Origin: Flavobacteriaceae bacterium
GTDB lineage: Bacteria; Bacteroidota; Bacteroidia; Flavobacteriales; Flavobacteriaceae
Direction of reading: 5' to 3'
Assembly (NCBI GenBank): GCA_002691265.1
Contig: NZHJ01000003.1
Span: 21,435-28,320 of the forward strand
Length of the DNA stretch: 6,886 nt
In this document: piece after piece, positions 1 to 6,340 of the stretch
How the letters are laid out: the number at the start of each line of letters is the position of its first letter
How positions within the stretch are numbered: position 1 is the first letter of the stretch
Position numbers and translations under genes: made by a program
The notes under the pieces: generated by a model
What the model was told of the DNA's origin: nothing
The model's database searches: none
The model's input: the letters and a program-made list of their open reading frames with translations, nothing else

Positions 1-1931
1 AATAAACCAATAGCTCCATTATCTTGAGCCTTTTTTAAAGGAACATTCCTTTCTTCAATCAAATCAATAGAATTATCAATTCGTGAGTTTACAAAGTTTT
101 CCACAGAAATTAGATCACTTTGATCAAGTTTTGAATAATGAGAAAAATCAAATCTAAAGTTTTCAGAACTTACACTACTTCCTTTTTGTTCAACATGATT
201 ACCAAGAATACTTCTAAGTGCCAGGTGTAATAAATGAGTTGCAGTATGATTACACTGAATTCTAAATCTGTTTTTATTATCAACTACTGCTCTAAAAATT
301 AAATCAAGCTTTTTTGGTAGATTTTTGGCTAAATGAACAGATAAGCTGCCCTCTTTAATTGTATCGTGAATGTGGACTACATCTCCATCATTTGATTCAA
401 TAAAACCAATATCTCCGATTTGACCGCCAGATTCAGCATAAAAAGGAGTAAGGTTAAAAACTAATTGAAATATTATACCGTCTTTTTTTGATTTTACCTT
501 TCTGTATTTGACAATTTTTACATTAGCTTCAAGTGAATCATATCCGACAAATTCTTGATCAGGATCATCAATTAAAACCACCCAGTCATCAAAGGAAATT
601 TCTGCAGCCTTTCTTGACCTGTCTTTTTGTTTTTTAAGTTCACTATTAAATGATTCAATATCAAGGTTGAATCCTCTTTCTTCAAGAATTAAGTTAGTTA
701 AGTCGACTGGAAAACCATAAGTGTCATATAGTTCAAATGCTTTTTTACCAGGTATCAACTTATTATTAGATGATGAGATTATTTCTTCTAAAAGGACTAG
801 TCCCTGCTCGAGAGTTCTTAAAAAAGAGCTTTCTTCTTCTTTAATAACATTTTCTATTAAAATTCTTTGTTTTGTTAGTTCAGGGTAAAAATCCCCCATT
901 TTTAAGTGTAGTGCACCAAATAATTTATATAAGATAGGCTCTTTAATTTTCAAAAATGTAAAACTGTATCTAATTGCTCTTCTTAAAATCCTTCTAATAA
1001 CATAGCCAGCTCCAGTGTTGCTTGGTAGTTGACCATCAACTACAGAAAAAGAAACCGCTCTTAGATGATCTGCAATAACCCTCATTGCTATATCTACTTT
1101 ATCATCTTCTCCATAATCAATATCTGTTAATTGCTCGATCTCTTTAATAATAGACTTGAAAATATCAGTATCGTAATTGGATTTGACCTTTTGAAGAACC
1201 ATACATAACCTTTCAAGTCCCATTCCAGTATCAATGTGTTTTTTTGGTAAATCTTCTAATTTTCCGTCAGCTTTTCTATTATACTGAATAAATACAAGAT
1301 TCCAAAGTTCTACGACAAGAGGATTATCTTTATTTATCAAAGATTGAGCGGGTACTTTCTTTTTTTCGGATTCATCCCTTAAATCAACGTGTATTTCACT
1401 ACATGGCCCACATGGCCCCTGTTCACCCATTTCCCAAAAATTATCATCCTTTCCACAAAATAATATTTTGTCTTTTTCTATAATCTTACTCCAGAAATTA
1501 AATGCCTCTGAATCTTCAGAGACCCCATCTTCCTTTGAGCCCTCAAAAATAGTAACGTATAAATCATTAGGGTTAATCCCATACTCTTTAGTCAATAGTT
1601 CCCATGACCAATTTATTGCTTCTTCCTTGAAATAATCTCCAAAACTCCAATTTCCTAGCATTTCAAAAAATGTATGATGATATGTATCATGACCAACCTC
1701 AGCTATGTCATTATGCTTTCCTGAGACACGAAGACATTTTTGAGAATTAGCAATTCTTTTGTTTTTAGGGTTTTCCTGATTTAAAAAGTAATCCTTAAAA
1801 GGAGCCATTCCTGAATTTATAAACATCAATGATGGATCATTTTTTGAAACAATTGGAGAAGATTGACCAATTTTATGCTTTTTTTTCTCGAAAAAGTCTA
1901 AAAATTTTTTTCTTACTTCGTTGAAGTTCAT
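1..1931 (-). CDS. alaS: Alanyl-tRNA synthetase, 3' end cut by the window edge
   Basis: Class II aminoacyl-tRNA synthetase that charges tRNA-Ala with alanine in the cytoplasm and hydrolyses misacylated Ser/Gly-tRNA-Ala. About 643 codons are visible from the ATG at 1929-1931; the protein begins [20 protein letters not shown]. Class II motif 2 lies near residues 85-101 ([17 protein letters not shown]), the [10 protein letters not shown] stretch at 172-181, and motif 3 (GMGLER) at 236-241. The editing domain contributes [14 protein letters not shown] and the zinc-binding HTATH near residue 562 (bases 234-248). The reading frame leaves the window in AIGLF, which matches the E. coli segment just before FGEKYG. 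About a quarter of the usual length (roughly 870 residues) is therefore missing, including the second zinc-ligand pair (CxxxH) and the C-terminal DHHA1 domain. This is truncation by the window, not a pseudogene. The gene is divergent from the M23 peptidase gene and probably transcribed from the TATCTTTG element at 2013-2020. Confidence 0.98.
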   Translation of the reverse strand, partial: MNFNEVRKKFLDFFEKKKHKIGQSSPIVSKNDPSLMFINSGMAPFKDYFLNQENPKNKRIANSQKCLRVSGKHNDIAEVGHDTYHHTFFEMLGNWSFGDYFKEEAINWSWELLTKEYGINPNDLYVTIFEGSKEDGVSEDSEAFNFWSKIIEKDKILFCGKDDNFWEMGEQGPCGPCSEIHVDLRDESEKKKVPAQSLINKDNPLVVELWNLVFIQYNRKADGKLEDLPKKHIDTGMGLERLCMVLQKVKSNYDTDIFKSIIKEIEQLTDIDYGEDDKVDIAMRVIADHLRAVSFSVVDGQLPSNTGAGYVIRRILRRAIRYSFTFLKIKEPILYKLFGALHLKMGDFYPELTKQRILIENVIKEEESSFLRTLEQGLVLLEEIISSSNNKLIPGKKAFELYDTYGFPVDLTNLILEERGFNLDIESFNSELKKQKDRSRKAAEISFDDWVVLIDDPDQEFVGYDSLEANVKIVKYRKVKSKKDGIIFQLVFNLTPFYAESGGQIGDIGFIESNDGDVVHIHDTIKEGSLSVHLAKNLPKKLDLIFRAVVDNKNRFRIQCNHTATHLLHLALRSILGNHVEQKGSSVSSENFRFDFSHYSKLDQSDLISVENFVNSRIDNSIDLIEERNVPLKKAQDNGAIGL

Positions 1932-1974
1932 TTTATGGTTATTATCAGTTTTTATCGAACAAAAAAAGTATTGT

Positions 1975-1982
1975 TATATTTG
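1975..1982 (+). promoter_or_regulatory. Candidate promoter -7 element for the M23 peptidase-merR operon
   Basis: TATATTTG matches the Bacteroidota -7 consensus TAnnTTTG exactly. The start site would be near 1987-1989, leaving a leader of about 44 nt before the ATG at 2032. The expected -33 position (about 1949-1957) is T-rich (TTTTTATC) but lacks a clean TTG. Confidence 0.5.
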
Positions 1983-1983
1983 C

Positions 1984-2010
1984 ATTTATGTTTATCAGAT
2001 AAACATAAAT
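1984..2010. promoter_or_regulatory. 27-bp perfect inverted repeat between divergent promoters, probable operator
   Basis: Arms ATTTATGTTTATC (1984-1996) and GATAAACATAAAT (1998-2010) are exact reverse complements around a single central A at 1997. The repeat starts one base after the plus-strand -7 element (1975-1982) and ends two bases before the minus-strand one (2013-2020), so both predicted transcription starts fall inside its outer edges. The placement suits a dimeric DNA-binding protein controlling alaS and the peptidase-merR operon together. The MerR-type protein encoded at 3003-3326 and AlaRS itself are the candidate binders. E. coli AlaRS is known to repress its own gene by binding a palindrome that flanks the start site. 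The binder is inferred; the symmetry is directly visible. Confidence 0.7.
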
Positions 2011-2012
2011 TA

Positions 2013-2020
2013 CAAAGATA
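2013..2020 (-). promoter_or_regulatory. Candidate alaS promoter -7 element
   Basis: On the minus strand this reads TATCTTTG, an exact match to the Bacteroidota sigma-A -7 consensus TAnnTTTG. Transcription would start near 2006-2008 and give alaS a leader of about 75 nt. No clear TTG -33 element is visible at the expected distance, which falls inside the first codons of the peptidase gene; only TTTAAC/CTTTAG-like sequence is there. No T-box-like leader was recognised. Confidence 0.5.
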
Positions 2021-2031
2021 TAATTTTAATT

Positions 2032-3003
2032 ATGCCTAAAGTTAAATATTATTACGATTCTGAATCTCTTTCATTTAAAAAAATTAAAAAGAGCAAAAGA
2101 GATGTATTCAAAAATATTCTACTATATCTAACTGGATCTGCATTTTTTGGCTTTTTATTTATTTTCATTGGGAGTCTATATTTTCAATCACCTCAGGAGA
2201 GATCTTTAAATAGAGAACTTGAAAATATGAAATTTCAATATTCTCAATTAGACAAAAAAATGGAAAATATTGAAGATGTTCTTGAAAACATTGAAGAAAG
2301 AGATAATGCCATTTACAGAATCTATTTCGAGGCGTCTCCTATAAGTGAAGACAAAAGAAAAGCAGGCTTTGGAGGTGTTAACAGATATAAAAAATTTGAC
2401 GGTTTTGAATATTCTAATATTATTAAGGAAAGTAATAGAAAAATCGATGTAATTCAAAAGAGGTTAACCATACAATCAAAGTCACTAGATGAAATTGCAA
2501 AACTAGCAATGGATAGGGGAAAGTTTCTAAAATCCATACCTGCTATTCAACCTGTTAATAATGATGACTTAACCAGAATTGCCTCAGGATTCGGTTATAG
2601 AATTGATCCATTTACAAAGGCTAGAAAACACCATTATGGAATTGACTTTACAGCTCCACAAGGAACGCCAGTTTATGCTACGGGGGATGGAACTGTGGTT
2701 CGAGCTGACAATAGATCGTCTGGGTACGGAAATCATATAAGAATTGACCATGGTTATGGTTATACTAGTTTATATGCACATCTTTATAAATTCAATGTTA
2801 AAAGATATCAAAAAGTAAAAAGAGGTGATTTAATTGGTTATGTAGGCAGTACTGGGAGATCAAGTGCTCCCCACTTACATTATGAGATTTTTAAAGATAA
2901 GGTAAAGATAAATCCTATTAATTTCTACTATGGAAACTTAACCGCAAAAGAATATGACGAATTATTAAAACAAGCTTCTTTAGTTAATCAATCCCTAGAT
3001 TAA
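2032..3003 (+). CDS. Membrane-anchored M23 (LytM-type) peptidoglycan metallopeptidase
   Basis: A 323-residue zinc endopeptidase predicted to cut peptide cross-links of peptidoglycan in the periplasm. The order is: a basic N-terminus (KKIKKSKR), one membrane segment at about residues 27-51, a charged helical, coiled-coil-like stretch at about 55-95, a linker, and the M23 domain at about 183-300. The zinc ligands H201 and D205 (HHYGIDF) and H283 (PHLHYE) are present, as is the catalytic-type histidine H250 (YAH), so the enzyme looks active rather than being a degenerate EnvC/NlpD-type activator. The frame is open upstream to a TTG at 1921, but that extension overlaps alaS, spans the promoter and inverted repeat, and would put an unrelated hydrophobic stretch first; the ATG at 2032 (MPKVKYYYD) is preferred. 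It sits behind an A/T-rich leader (TAATTTTAAT) with no Shine-Dalgarno sequence. The stop codon overlaps the merR start. The exact bond cleaved and the partner proteins cannot be read from sequence. Confidence 0.93.
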   Translation: MPKVKYYYDSESLSFKKIKKSKRDVFKNILLYLTGSAFFGFLFIFIGSLYFQSPQERSLNRELENMKFQYSQLDKKMENIEDVLENIEERDNAIYRIYFEASPISEDKRKAGFGGVNRYKKFDGFEYSNIIKESNRKIDVIQKRLTIQSKSLDEIAKLAMDRGKFLKSIPAIQPVNNDDLTRIASGFGYRIDPFTKARKHHYGIDFTAPQGTPVYATGDGTVVRADNRSSGYGNHIRIDHGYGYTSLYAHLYKFNVKRYQKVKRGDLIGYVGSTGRSSAPHLHYEIFKDKVKINPINFYYGNLTAKEYDELLKQASLVNQSLD

Positions 3004-3326
3004 TGAAAATCAATCTTCAAGACAAAAGATATTACTCAATTGGAGAAGTTGCATCAAAATTTAATGTAAATCCCTCACTAATCAGGTTCTGGGAACAAGA
3101 ATTTAAAATTTTAAATCCTAAGAAAAATTCAAGAGGTAACAGGAAGTTTACTCTTAAAGATATTGAAGCTATAAACAAAATATATTTTTTACTTAAGGAA
3201 AAAGGATATACAATCCAGGGTGCTAAGCATTACATTAATAACAAAAAAACTTCTGATAAGTTGGATGTTGTAAATAAACTTAAATTAATAAAGGACAAAT
3301 TAATCGAGATACGAAACCAATTATGA
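3003..3326 (+). CDS. Small MerR-family transcriptional regulator
   Basis: A 107-residue DNA-binding protein. The winged helix-turn-helix of the MerR family covers about residues 10-80: YYSIGEVASKFNVNPSLIRF is the recognition helix region, WEQEFKILNPKKNSRGNRKF the wing, and LKDIEAINKIYFLLKEKGYT the second helical pair. The C-terminus (about 83-107) is a short basic helix suited to antiparallel dimerisation. There is no effector domain and there are no cysteines, so metal or redox sensing of the classical MerR/SoxR type is not expected. Its ATG shares the A of the peptidase stop codon (TAATG), a one-base overlap that implies translational coupling and joint transcription. Target and signal are unknown; the inverted repeat upstream of the operon is a reasonable candidate for autoregulation. 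The stop codon (TGA, 3324-3326) directly abuts the stop of der on the other strand. Confidence 0.9.
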   Translation: MKINLQDKRYYSIGEVASKFNVNPSLIRFWEQEFKILNPKKNSRGNRKFTLKDIEAINKIYFLLKEKGYTIQGAKHYINNKKTSDKLDVVNKLKLIKDKLIEIRNQL

Positions 3327-3353
3327 CTATTTTTTTCTCAGAAAAATAGTTAT
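3323..3353. terminator. Possible AT-rich hairpin terminator shared by merR and der
   Basis: ACTATTTTT (3326-3334) and AAAAATAGT (3342-3350) are exact reverse complements around a 7-base loop; three further pairs, one of them a G-U wobble, extend the stem to 3323 and 3353. It overlaps the last codons of both convergent genes. The stem is almost entirely A-T and no long T-tract follows it, so termination strength is doubtful; it may act mainly as a 3'-end stabiliser. Confidence 0.35.
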
Positions 3354-4628
3354 CGGAACACCTGTAAAGTCAAAATTTTCTCTGATCTTATTTTCTAAAA
3401 ATCTTTTGTAAGGCTCCTTGACATATTGAGGTAAATTACAAAAGAAGGCAAATTGTGGGTGATGTGTTGGTAACTGTGTTATATATTTTATTTTAACATA
3501 TTTCCCTTTTATTGCTGGTGGAGGATATGATGCAATTATTGGAAGTAAAACATCATTTAACTTTCTGGTTTTTATTTTTTCAGATCTACCCTTAAATACT
3601 TTTACAGCGGTTTCTATAGCTTTATGAATTCTTTGCTTATTTAAGGTTGAAACAAAGATTATATTTACATCTGTAAAGGGTTCAATTTCTTTTTTTATAG
3701 TAGTTTCAAACTGTTTTGTTGAATTTGTGTTTTTTTCAATTAAGTCCCACTTATTTGCAATTAAAATTATTCCTTTTTTATTTCTTTCACATAACCAAAA
3801 AATATTCTTAACCTGCGTATCAAATCCTCTTGACACGTCAAATAACAAGATACAAACATCAGAATTTTCGATAGCCCTAACACTTCTCATAACAGAATAA
3901 AACTCAAGATTTTCTTTGACCTTTGACTTTTTTCGTATTCCTGCTGTGTCAATAAGATCAAATTCAAATCCAAATCTATTATATCTAGTATTGATTGAGT
4001 CTCTTGTAGTTCCGGGAATTTCAGTTACAATATTCCTCTTCTCTCCAATCAATGCATTAATAAAAGAAGATTTGCCTGCATTTGGTCTACCAACAACTGC
4101 AAATTTAGGTACGTCATTATCTATTTCTTTTTCTTCCTTAAATAGTTTTACAACATCATCTAGTAATTCTCCCGTTCCAAAACCGTTAGAACTTGCAATT
4201 GGGTAGAGTTTTTTTATTCCCATTGAATAGAATTCGTTAATATCATTCATTCTAGAGGAATTATCTACCTTATTAACAACCAAAAAAACCGGCTTTTCAA
4301 TCTTTCTTAATAAACCTGAAATTTCTGAATCCATGGAAGTTATTCCTGAATCAACATCAACCATAAATAAGATTATATCAGCTTCATCTATAGCTAATTC
4401 AACTTGATTATCAATTTCCGTTTCAAAAATATCGTCACTACCCACTACATATCCCCCGGTGTCAATTACAGAGAACTCCTTTCCATTCCAGTCTCCCTTA
4501 CCATAATGTCTGTCTCTGGTAACTCCACTTATGGAATCAACAATTGCTTCTCTTCGCTGAATAAGCCTATTAAACAAGGTTGATTTTCCGACGTTTGGTC
4601 TTCCTACTATTGCAATTATATTACTCAT
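3327..4628 (-). CDS. der: Ribosome-assembly GTPase Der (EngA)
   Basis: A tandem GTPase of 433 residues that acts in 50S subunit maturation in the cytoplasm. G domain 1 has the P-loop GRPNVGKS (9-16), SGVTRDR (34-40), DTGG (56-59) and NKVD (119-122). G domain 2 has GRPNAGKS (180-187), PGTTRDS (205-211), DTAG (227-230) and NKWD (292-295). The C-terminal KH-like domain spans about 350-433, with the typical SYPPPAIKGKYVKIKYITQ segment followed by CNLPQYVKEPYKRFLENKIR and a basic end. The length is normal for the family and all nucleotide-binding motifs are intact. The frame is open five codons further upstream to a TTG at 4643, but the ATG at 4628 (MSNIIAIVGRPN) gives the canonical N-terminus and the TTG lies within the promoter element. 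The gene is separated from the operon behind it by a terminator, so it is probably transcribed alone. Confidence 0.98.
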   Translation of the reverse strand: MSNIIAIVGRPNVGKSTLFNRLIQRREAIVDSISGVTRDRHYGKGDWNGKEFSVIDTGGYVVGSDDIFETEIDNQVELAIDEADIILFMVDVDSGITSMDSEISGLLRKIEKPVFLVVNKVDNSSRMNDINEFYSMGIKKLYPIASSNGFGTGELLDDVVKLFKEEKEIDNDVPKFAVVGRPNAGKSSFINALIGEKRNIVTEIPGTTRDSINTRYNRFGFEFDLIDTAGIRKKSKVKENLEFYSVMRSVRAIENSDVCILLFDVSRGFDTQVKNIFWLCERNKKGIILIANKWDLIEKNTNSTKQFETTIKKEIEPFTDVNIIFVSTLNKQRIHKAIETAVKVFKGRSEKIKTRKLNDVLLPIIASYPPPAIKGKYVKIKYITQLPTHHPQFAFFCNLPQYVKEPYKRFLENKIRENFDFTGVPITIFLRKK

Positions 4629-4640
4629 AATTATGGTGGA

Positions 4641-4648
4641 CAAATGTA
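4641..4648 (-). promoter_or_regulatory. Candidate der promoter -7 element
   Basis: On the minus strand this reads TACATTTG, an exact TAnnTTTG match. The start site would be near 4635, leaving a leader of only about 6-8 nt before the der ATG at 4628. The expected -33 position coincides with the eight-T tail of the upstream terminator (4665-4672); no TTG is present there. Confidence 0.45.
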
Positions 4649-4666
4649 ATACTAAATTAGCTGTAA

Positions 4667-4698
4667 AAAAAAGGGCGGTATTAATACCGCCCTTTTTT
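4667..4698 (-). terminator. Strong intrinsic terminator of the secreted-paralogue operon
   Basis: A perfect palindrome: GGGCGGTATT (4673-4682) and AATACCGCCC (4683-4692), flanked by A6 and T6. In the minus-strand transcript the GC-rich stem is followed by eight U residues (complement of A4665-4672), the classic intrinsic terminator form. It lies 24 bases past the stop codon at 4722-4724 and before der. The T-tract on the other strand gives it a bidirectional shape, but no plus-strand gene is seen running into it. Confidence 0.9.
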
Positions 4699-4721
4699 AA
4701 AATTAAATGGTTAAATTCAAT

Positions 4722-5483
4722 CTATTCAATAGAAGTTGACATGTCTGGTCTAAATTCTAGTGTTTCAACTATCTGTCCACCATAGTCTCTAATCGCCGCA
4801 TCACCTCTGATTTGGTTATATCTCAATGATCTCCAACCAAACATTTCGTTATACTCATCACGATAATCAAAATCTTCATCAGCGAAGGAACCTAATCGAG
4901 TTCCGTGTGCATCATAAGGCTCAACTACAGTTATTTCCCATTGACCACCAGAAACAAGAGCAAAAACACCTCTAATTCCAGTGTAGCCATTTTCTCTTTT
5001 TAATTTGGCGTCATTTCCCATTTCGTGGAACCAGTCACGAGCATTTTCTTGTTTTAATCTAATGGTTGTGTATCTAATAAATTTTTTAGGGGCCTCATTA
5101 TTATCCCAATTATAACTTAGTCCATTTATTCTCCAAGTTCTTTTATTCCCATCCTGATCTTTGACGTAAGGCATAACATTTTTAACCCAATAGTCATACT
5201 CGGCTGAACCTGAAACTCCTTGATCAAAAAAATCAGCTGTTTTTGGACCAACTACTCGCATATATTTTCCTGAATCAGGACCTGTCACTATTTGAAAAGT
5301 TAAAATCCCTGTTTCTTGAGTATTATTAAATTTTTTGGTCTTTTTTGAAACAGCCATTTCAAATTCTTTTGCCATTCCGTCTTTTGCCTCCCATCTATTT
5401 GTCTGCCAATATTCCCAGTTGGGATTATTTTGTGCAAAAATAAATAATGGAGTTAATAGCAGTAGTAAAAATATTTTTTTCAT
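4722..5483 (-). CDS. Secreted protein of unknown function, second of a tandem paralogue pair
   Basis: A 253-residue protein that I do not recognise as a named family. It begins with a Sec signal peptide (MKKIFLLLLLTPLFIFAQ, likely cleaved after AQ at residue 18), so it is periplasmic or exported; there is no lipobox cysteine and no type IX sorting tail. The mature part reads as two similar halves. The first (about 23-105) has a strand, a basic helix ending in KKTKKFN (47-53), strands with ILTFQIVTG and KYMRVVG, then DYWVKNVMP. The second (about 133-190) has FIRYTTIRLK, a helix (ENARDWFHEMGNDAK), and strands GIRGVFALVSG and QWEITVVEP. This beta-alpha-beta-beta order resembles a dimeric alpha/beta barrel (ABM/NIPSNAP-like) folded within one chain, which is inference from pattern only. 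It shares KKTKKFN, TFQI, DYW..NV.P and the C-terminal layout with the protein at 5507-6250. It starts 23 bases after that gene and is followed by the terminator. Confidence 0.85.
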   Translation of the reverse strand: MKKIFLLLLLTPLFIFAQNNPNWEYWQTNRWEAKDGMAKEFEMAVSKKTKKFNNTQETGILTFQIVTGPDSGKYMRVVGPKTADFFDQGVSGSAEYDYWVKNVMPYVKDQDGNKRTWRINGLSYNWDNNEAPKKFIRYTTIRLKQENARDWFHEMGNDAKLKRENGYTGIRGVFALVSGGQWEITVVEPYDAHGTRLGSFADEDFDYRDEYNEMFGWRSLRYNQIRGDAAIRDYGGQIVETLEFRPDMSTSIE

Positions 5484-5506
5484 CTTTTTTAATTTAAAAT
5501 TTATGA

Positions 5507-6250
5507 TTAATCTAAATCTACAGTAGGAGAGCTCAATTCAGGTAACCATCTCCAGATTTCGACAAAATTACCCCAAGCAGTTAGGCTTTCATTAAAAGCT
5601 TTTGAATCTTCTTCAAATGAATCTTCAAAAAGTTCGTTGTAAGCTGCAACAACCTTTGGCCAAACCACTGACTCATTATCTATACCAGACATATCAGCAT
5701 TACCAAAACCGACCTTCACATGGCCTGCTGCACCACCAATTGAACCAGCCCAAACATGTAAACTTAAGTCACCAACTTTCTCAGCAGCTTTTGCTACTCG
5801 ATTTCTGAATTTCCAAAAATCTGGCCCTGCTGTTCTTTTAACGTTGTAATGTATCACTTTCCATATTTTTTTTGCGTCATTTGGTCTGTCATCAAAACTT
5901 GCGGAAGGCACATATGACATATACTCAGTACCACCAACATTTTCCATAAGAGGAGCGACGTTTTCCATCCAATAATCTAGACCTTGATTTCCGTAAGAAT
6001 CTAGTTCTGCATAGGAGTTTCCTAAACCCTCTCTTACAATGTAATTAGCTCTTTCTCCAGCTAAAATTTGAAATGTATAAATTAATTCGCCATCAGCTTT
6101 GGAATTAAACTTTTTTGTTTTTTTACCAATTGCATCTTTAGCAGCTTGCATATTTTCAGGAGCAACCTTATACATAGTTGTCCAAGCAGTCTGAGCCATT
6201 GCATTACTAAATGTAAAAACAAAAGCCAATAAAAAAATTAGTTTTTTCAT
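5507..6250 (-). CDS. Secreted protein of unknown function, first of a tandem paralogue pair
   Basis: A 247-residue protein of no recognised family. The signal peptide MKKLIFLLAFVFTFSNAMAQ is probably cleaved after AMAQ at residue 20; no lipobox or C-terminal sorting domain is visible. The N-terminal half (about 22-100) has strand WTTMYKV, a helix rich in A and K ending in KKTKKFN (43-49), strands LIYTFQILAG and NYIVREG, then LDYWMENVAP (91-100). The C-terminal half (about 128-181) has KIWKVIHYNVKR, a helix (DFWKFRNRVAKAAEKVG), and strands LSLHVWAGS and GHVKVGFG, followed by an acidic helical tail with FEDSFEEDSKAF. Motif-by-motif correspondence with the 4722-5483 product shows descent from a gene duplication, now well diverged. 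No cysteine, metal-binding cluster or catalytic triad stands out. The two genes form a likely two-gene operon behind era. The function could be ligand binding or a small-molecule reaction, but nothing here decides it. Confidence 0.85.
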   Translation of the reverse strand: MKKLIFLLAFVFTFSNAMAQTAWTTMYKVAPENMQAAKDAIGKKTKKFNSKADGELIYTFQILAGERANYIVREGLGNSYAELDSYGNQGLDYWMENVAPLMENVGGTEYMSYVPSASFDDRPNDAKKIWKVIHYNVKRTAGPDFWKFRNRVAKAAEKVGDLSLHVWAGSIGGAAGHVKVGFGNADMSGIDNESVVWPKVVAAYNELFEDSFEEDSKAFNESLTAWGNFVEIWRWLPELSSPTVDLD

Positions 6251-6273
6251 AGTTTATTTTTTTTGTTGATTAA

Positions 6274-6302
6274 TCAATATAGAAAAAATTTAAGCCAAAA
6301 AT
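6274..6302 (-). promoter_or_regulatory. Weak candidate promoter for the secreted-paralogue operon
   Basis: On the minus strand TATATTGA (6281-6274) is a partial match to TAnnTTTG, with a TTTTTG element at about 6302-6297 roughly 30 bases before the implied start near 6268. The spacing is shorter than usual. An alternative -7 is CATTTTTG (6303-6296), one mismatch from the consensus. The leader before the ATG at 6250 is A-rich with no Shine-Dalgarno sequence. The 90-base gap holds three short dyads around these elements. Confidence 0.3.
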
Positions 6303-6304
6303 GG

Positions 6305-6322
6305 CAGATATTATAATGTCTG
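6305..6322. repeat. 18-bp near-perfect inverted repeat upstream of the secreted-paralogue operon
   Basis: CAGATATTATAATGTCTG pairs with itself at 8 of 9 positions (the exception is T6309 against G6318). It lies just upstream of the candidate promoter and 19 bases past the era stop codon. It could be an operator or part of the era 3' end; no T-tract makes it a terminator. Confidence 0.35.
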
Positions 6323-6340
6323 GGTTAATAAATTGTTAAA

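Noticed and set aside
1401..1418. Direct repeat of ACATGGCCC
   Set aside because: It simply encodes the conserved GPCGPC motif of alanyl-tRNA synthetase.
1984..2010. The inverted repeat as an intrinsic terminator or RNA hairpin
   Set aside because: The stem is almost entirely A-T, the loop would be three bases, no T-tract follows, no gene ends upstream on either strand, and the predicted transcription starts lie within it; a DNA operator fits better.
1921..2031. In-frame TTG extension of the M23 peptidase by 37 codons
   Set aside because: It overlaps the alaS start, translates the promoter and inverted repeat, and adds sequence without family character; the ATG at 2032 fits better.
1932..2031. 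T-box or other riboswitch in the alaS leader
   Set aside because: No specifier stem, T-box sequence or terminator/antiterminator pair could be found, and the leader is too short at about 75 nt.
3916..4206. Plus-strand open frame of 96 codons antisense to der
   Set aside because: It is a shadow of the strongly conserved Der reading frame, with no promoter, leader or recognisable protein. The plus-strand frame at 5602-5808 and the minus-strand frame at 2248-2457 are dismissed for the same reason.
3327..4628. Two near-identical P-loop segments in der as a DNA repeat
   Set aside because: They are the two GTPase domains normal for Der, not a recent duplication.
4629..4643. TTG start giving Der five more residues
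   Set aside because: The TTG lies in the TAnnTTTG promoter element, and the ATG at 4628 gives the usual N-terminus directly before the P-loop.
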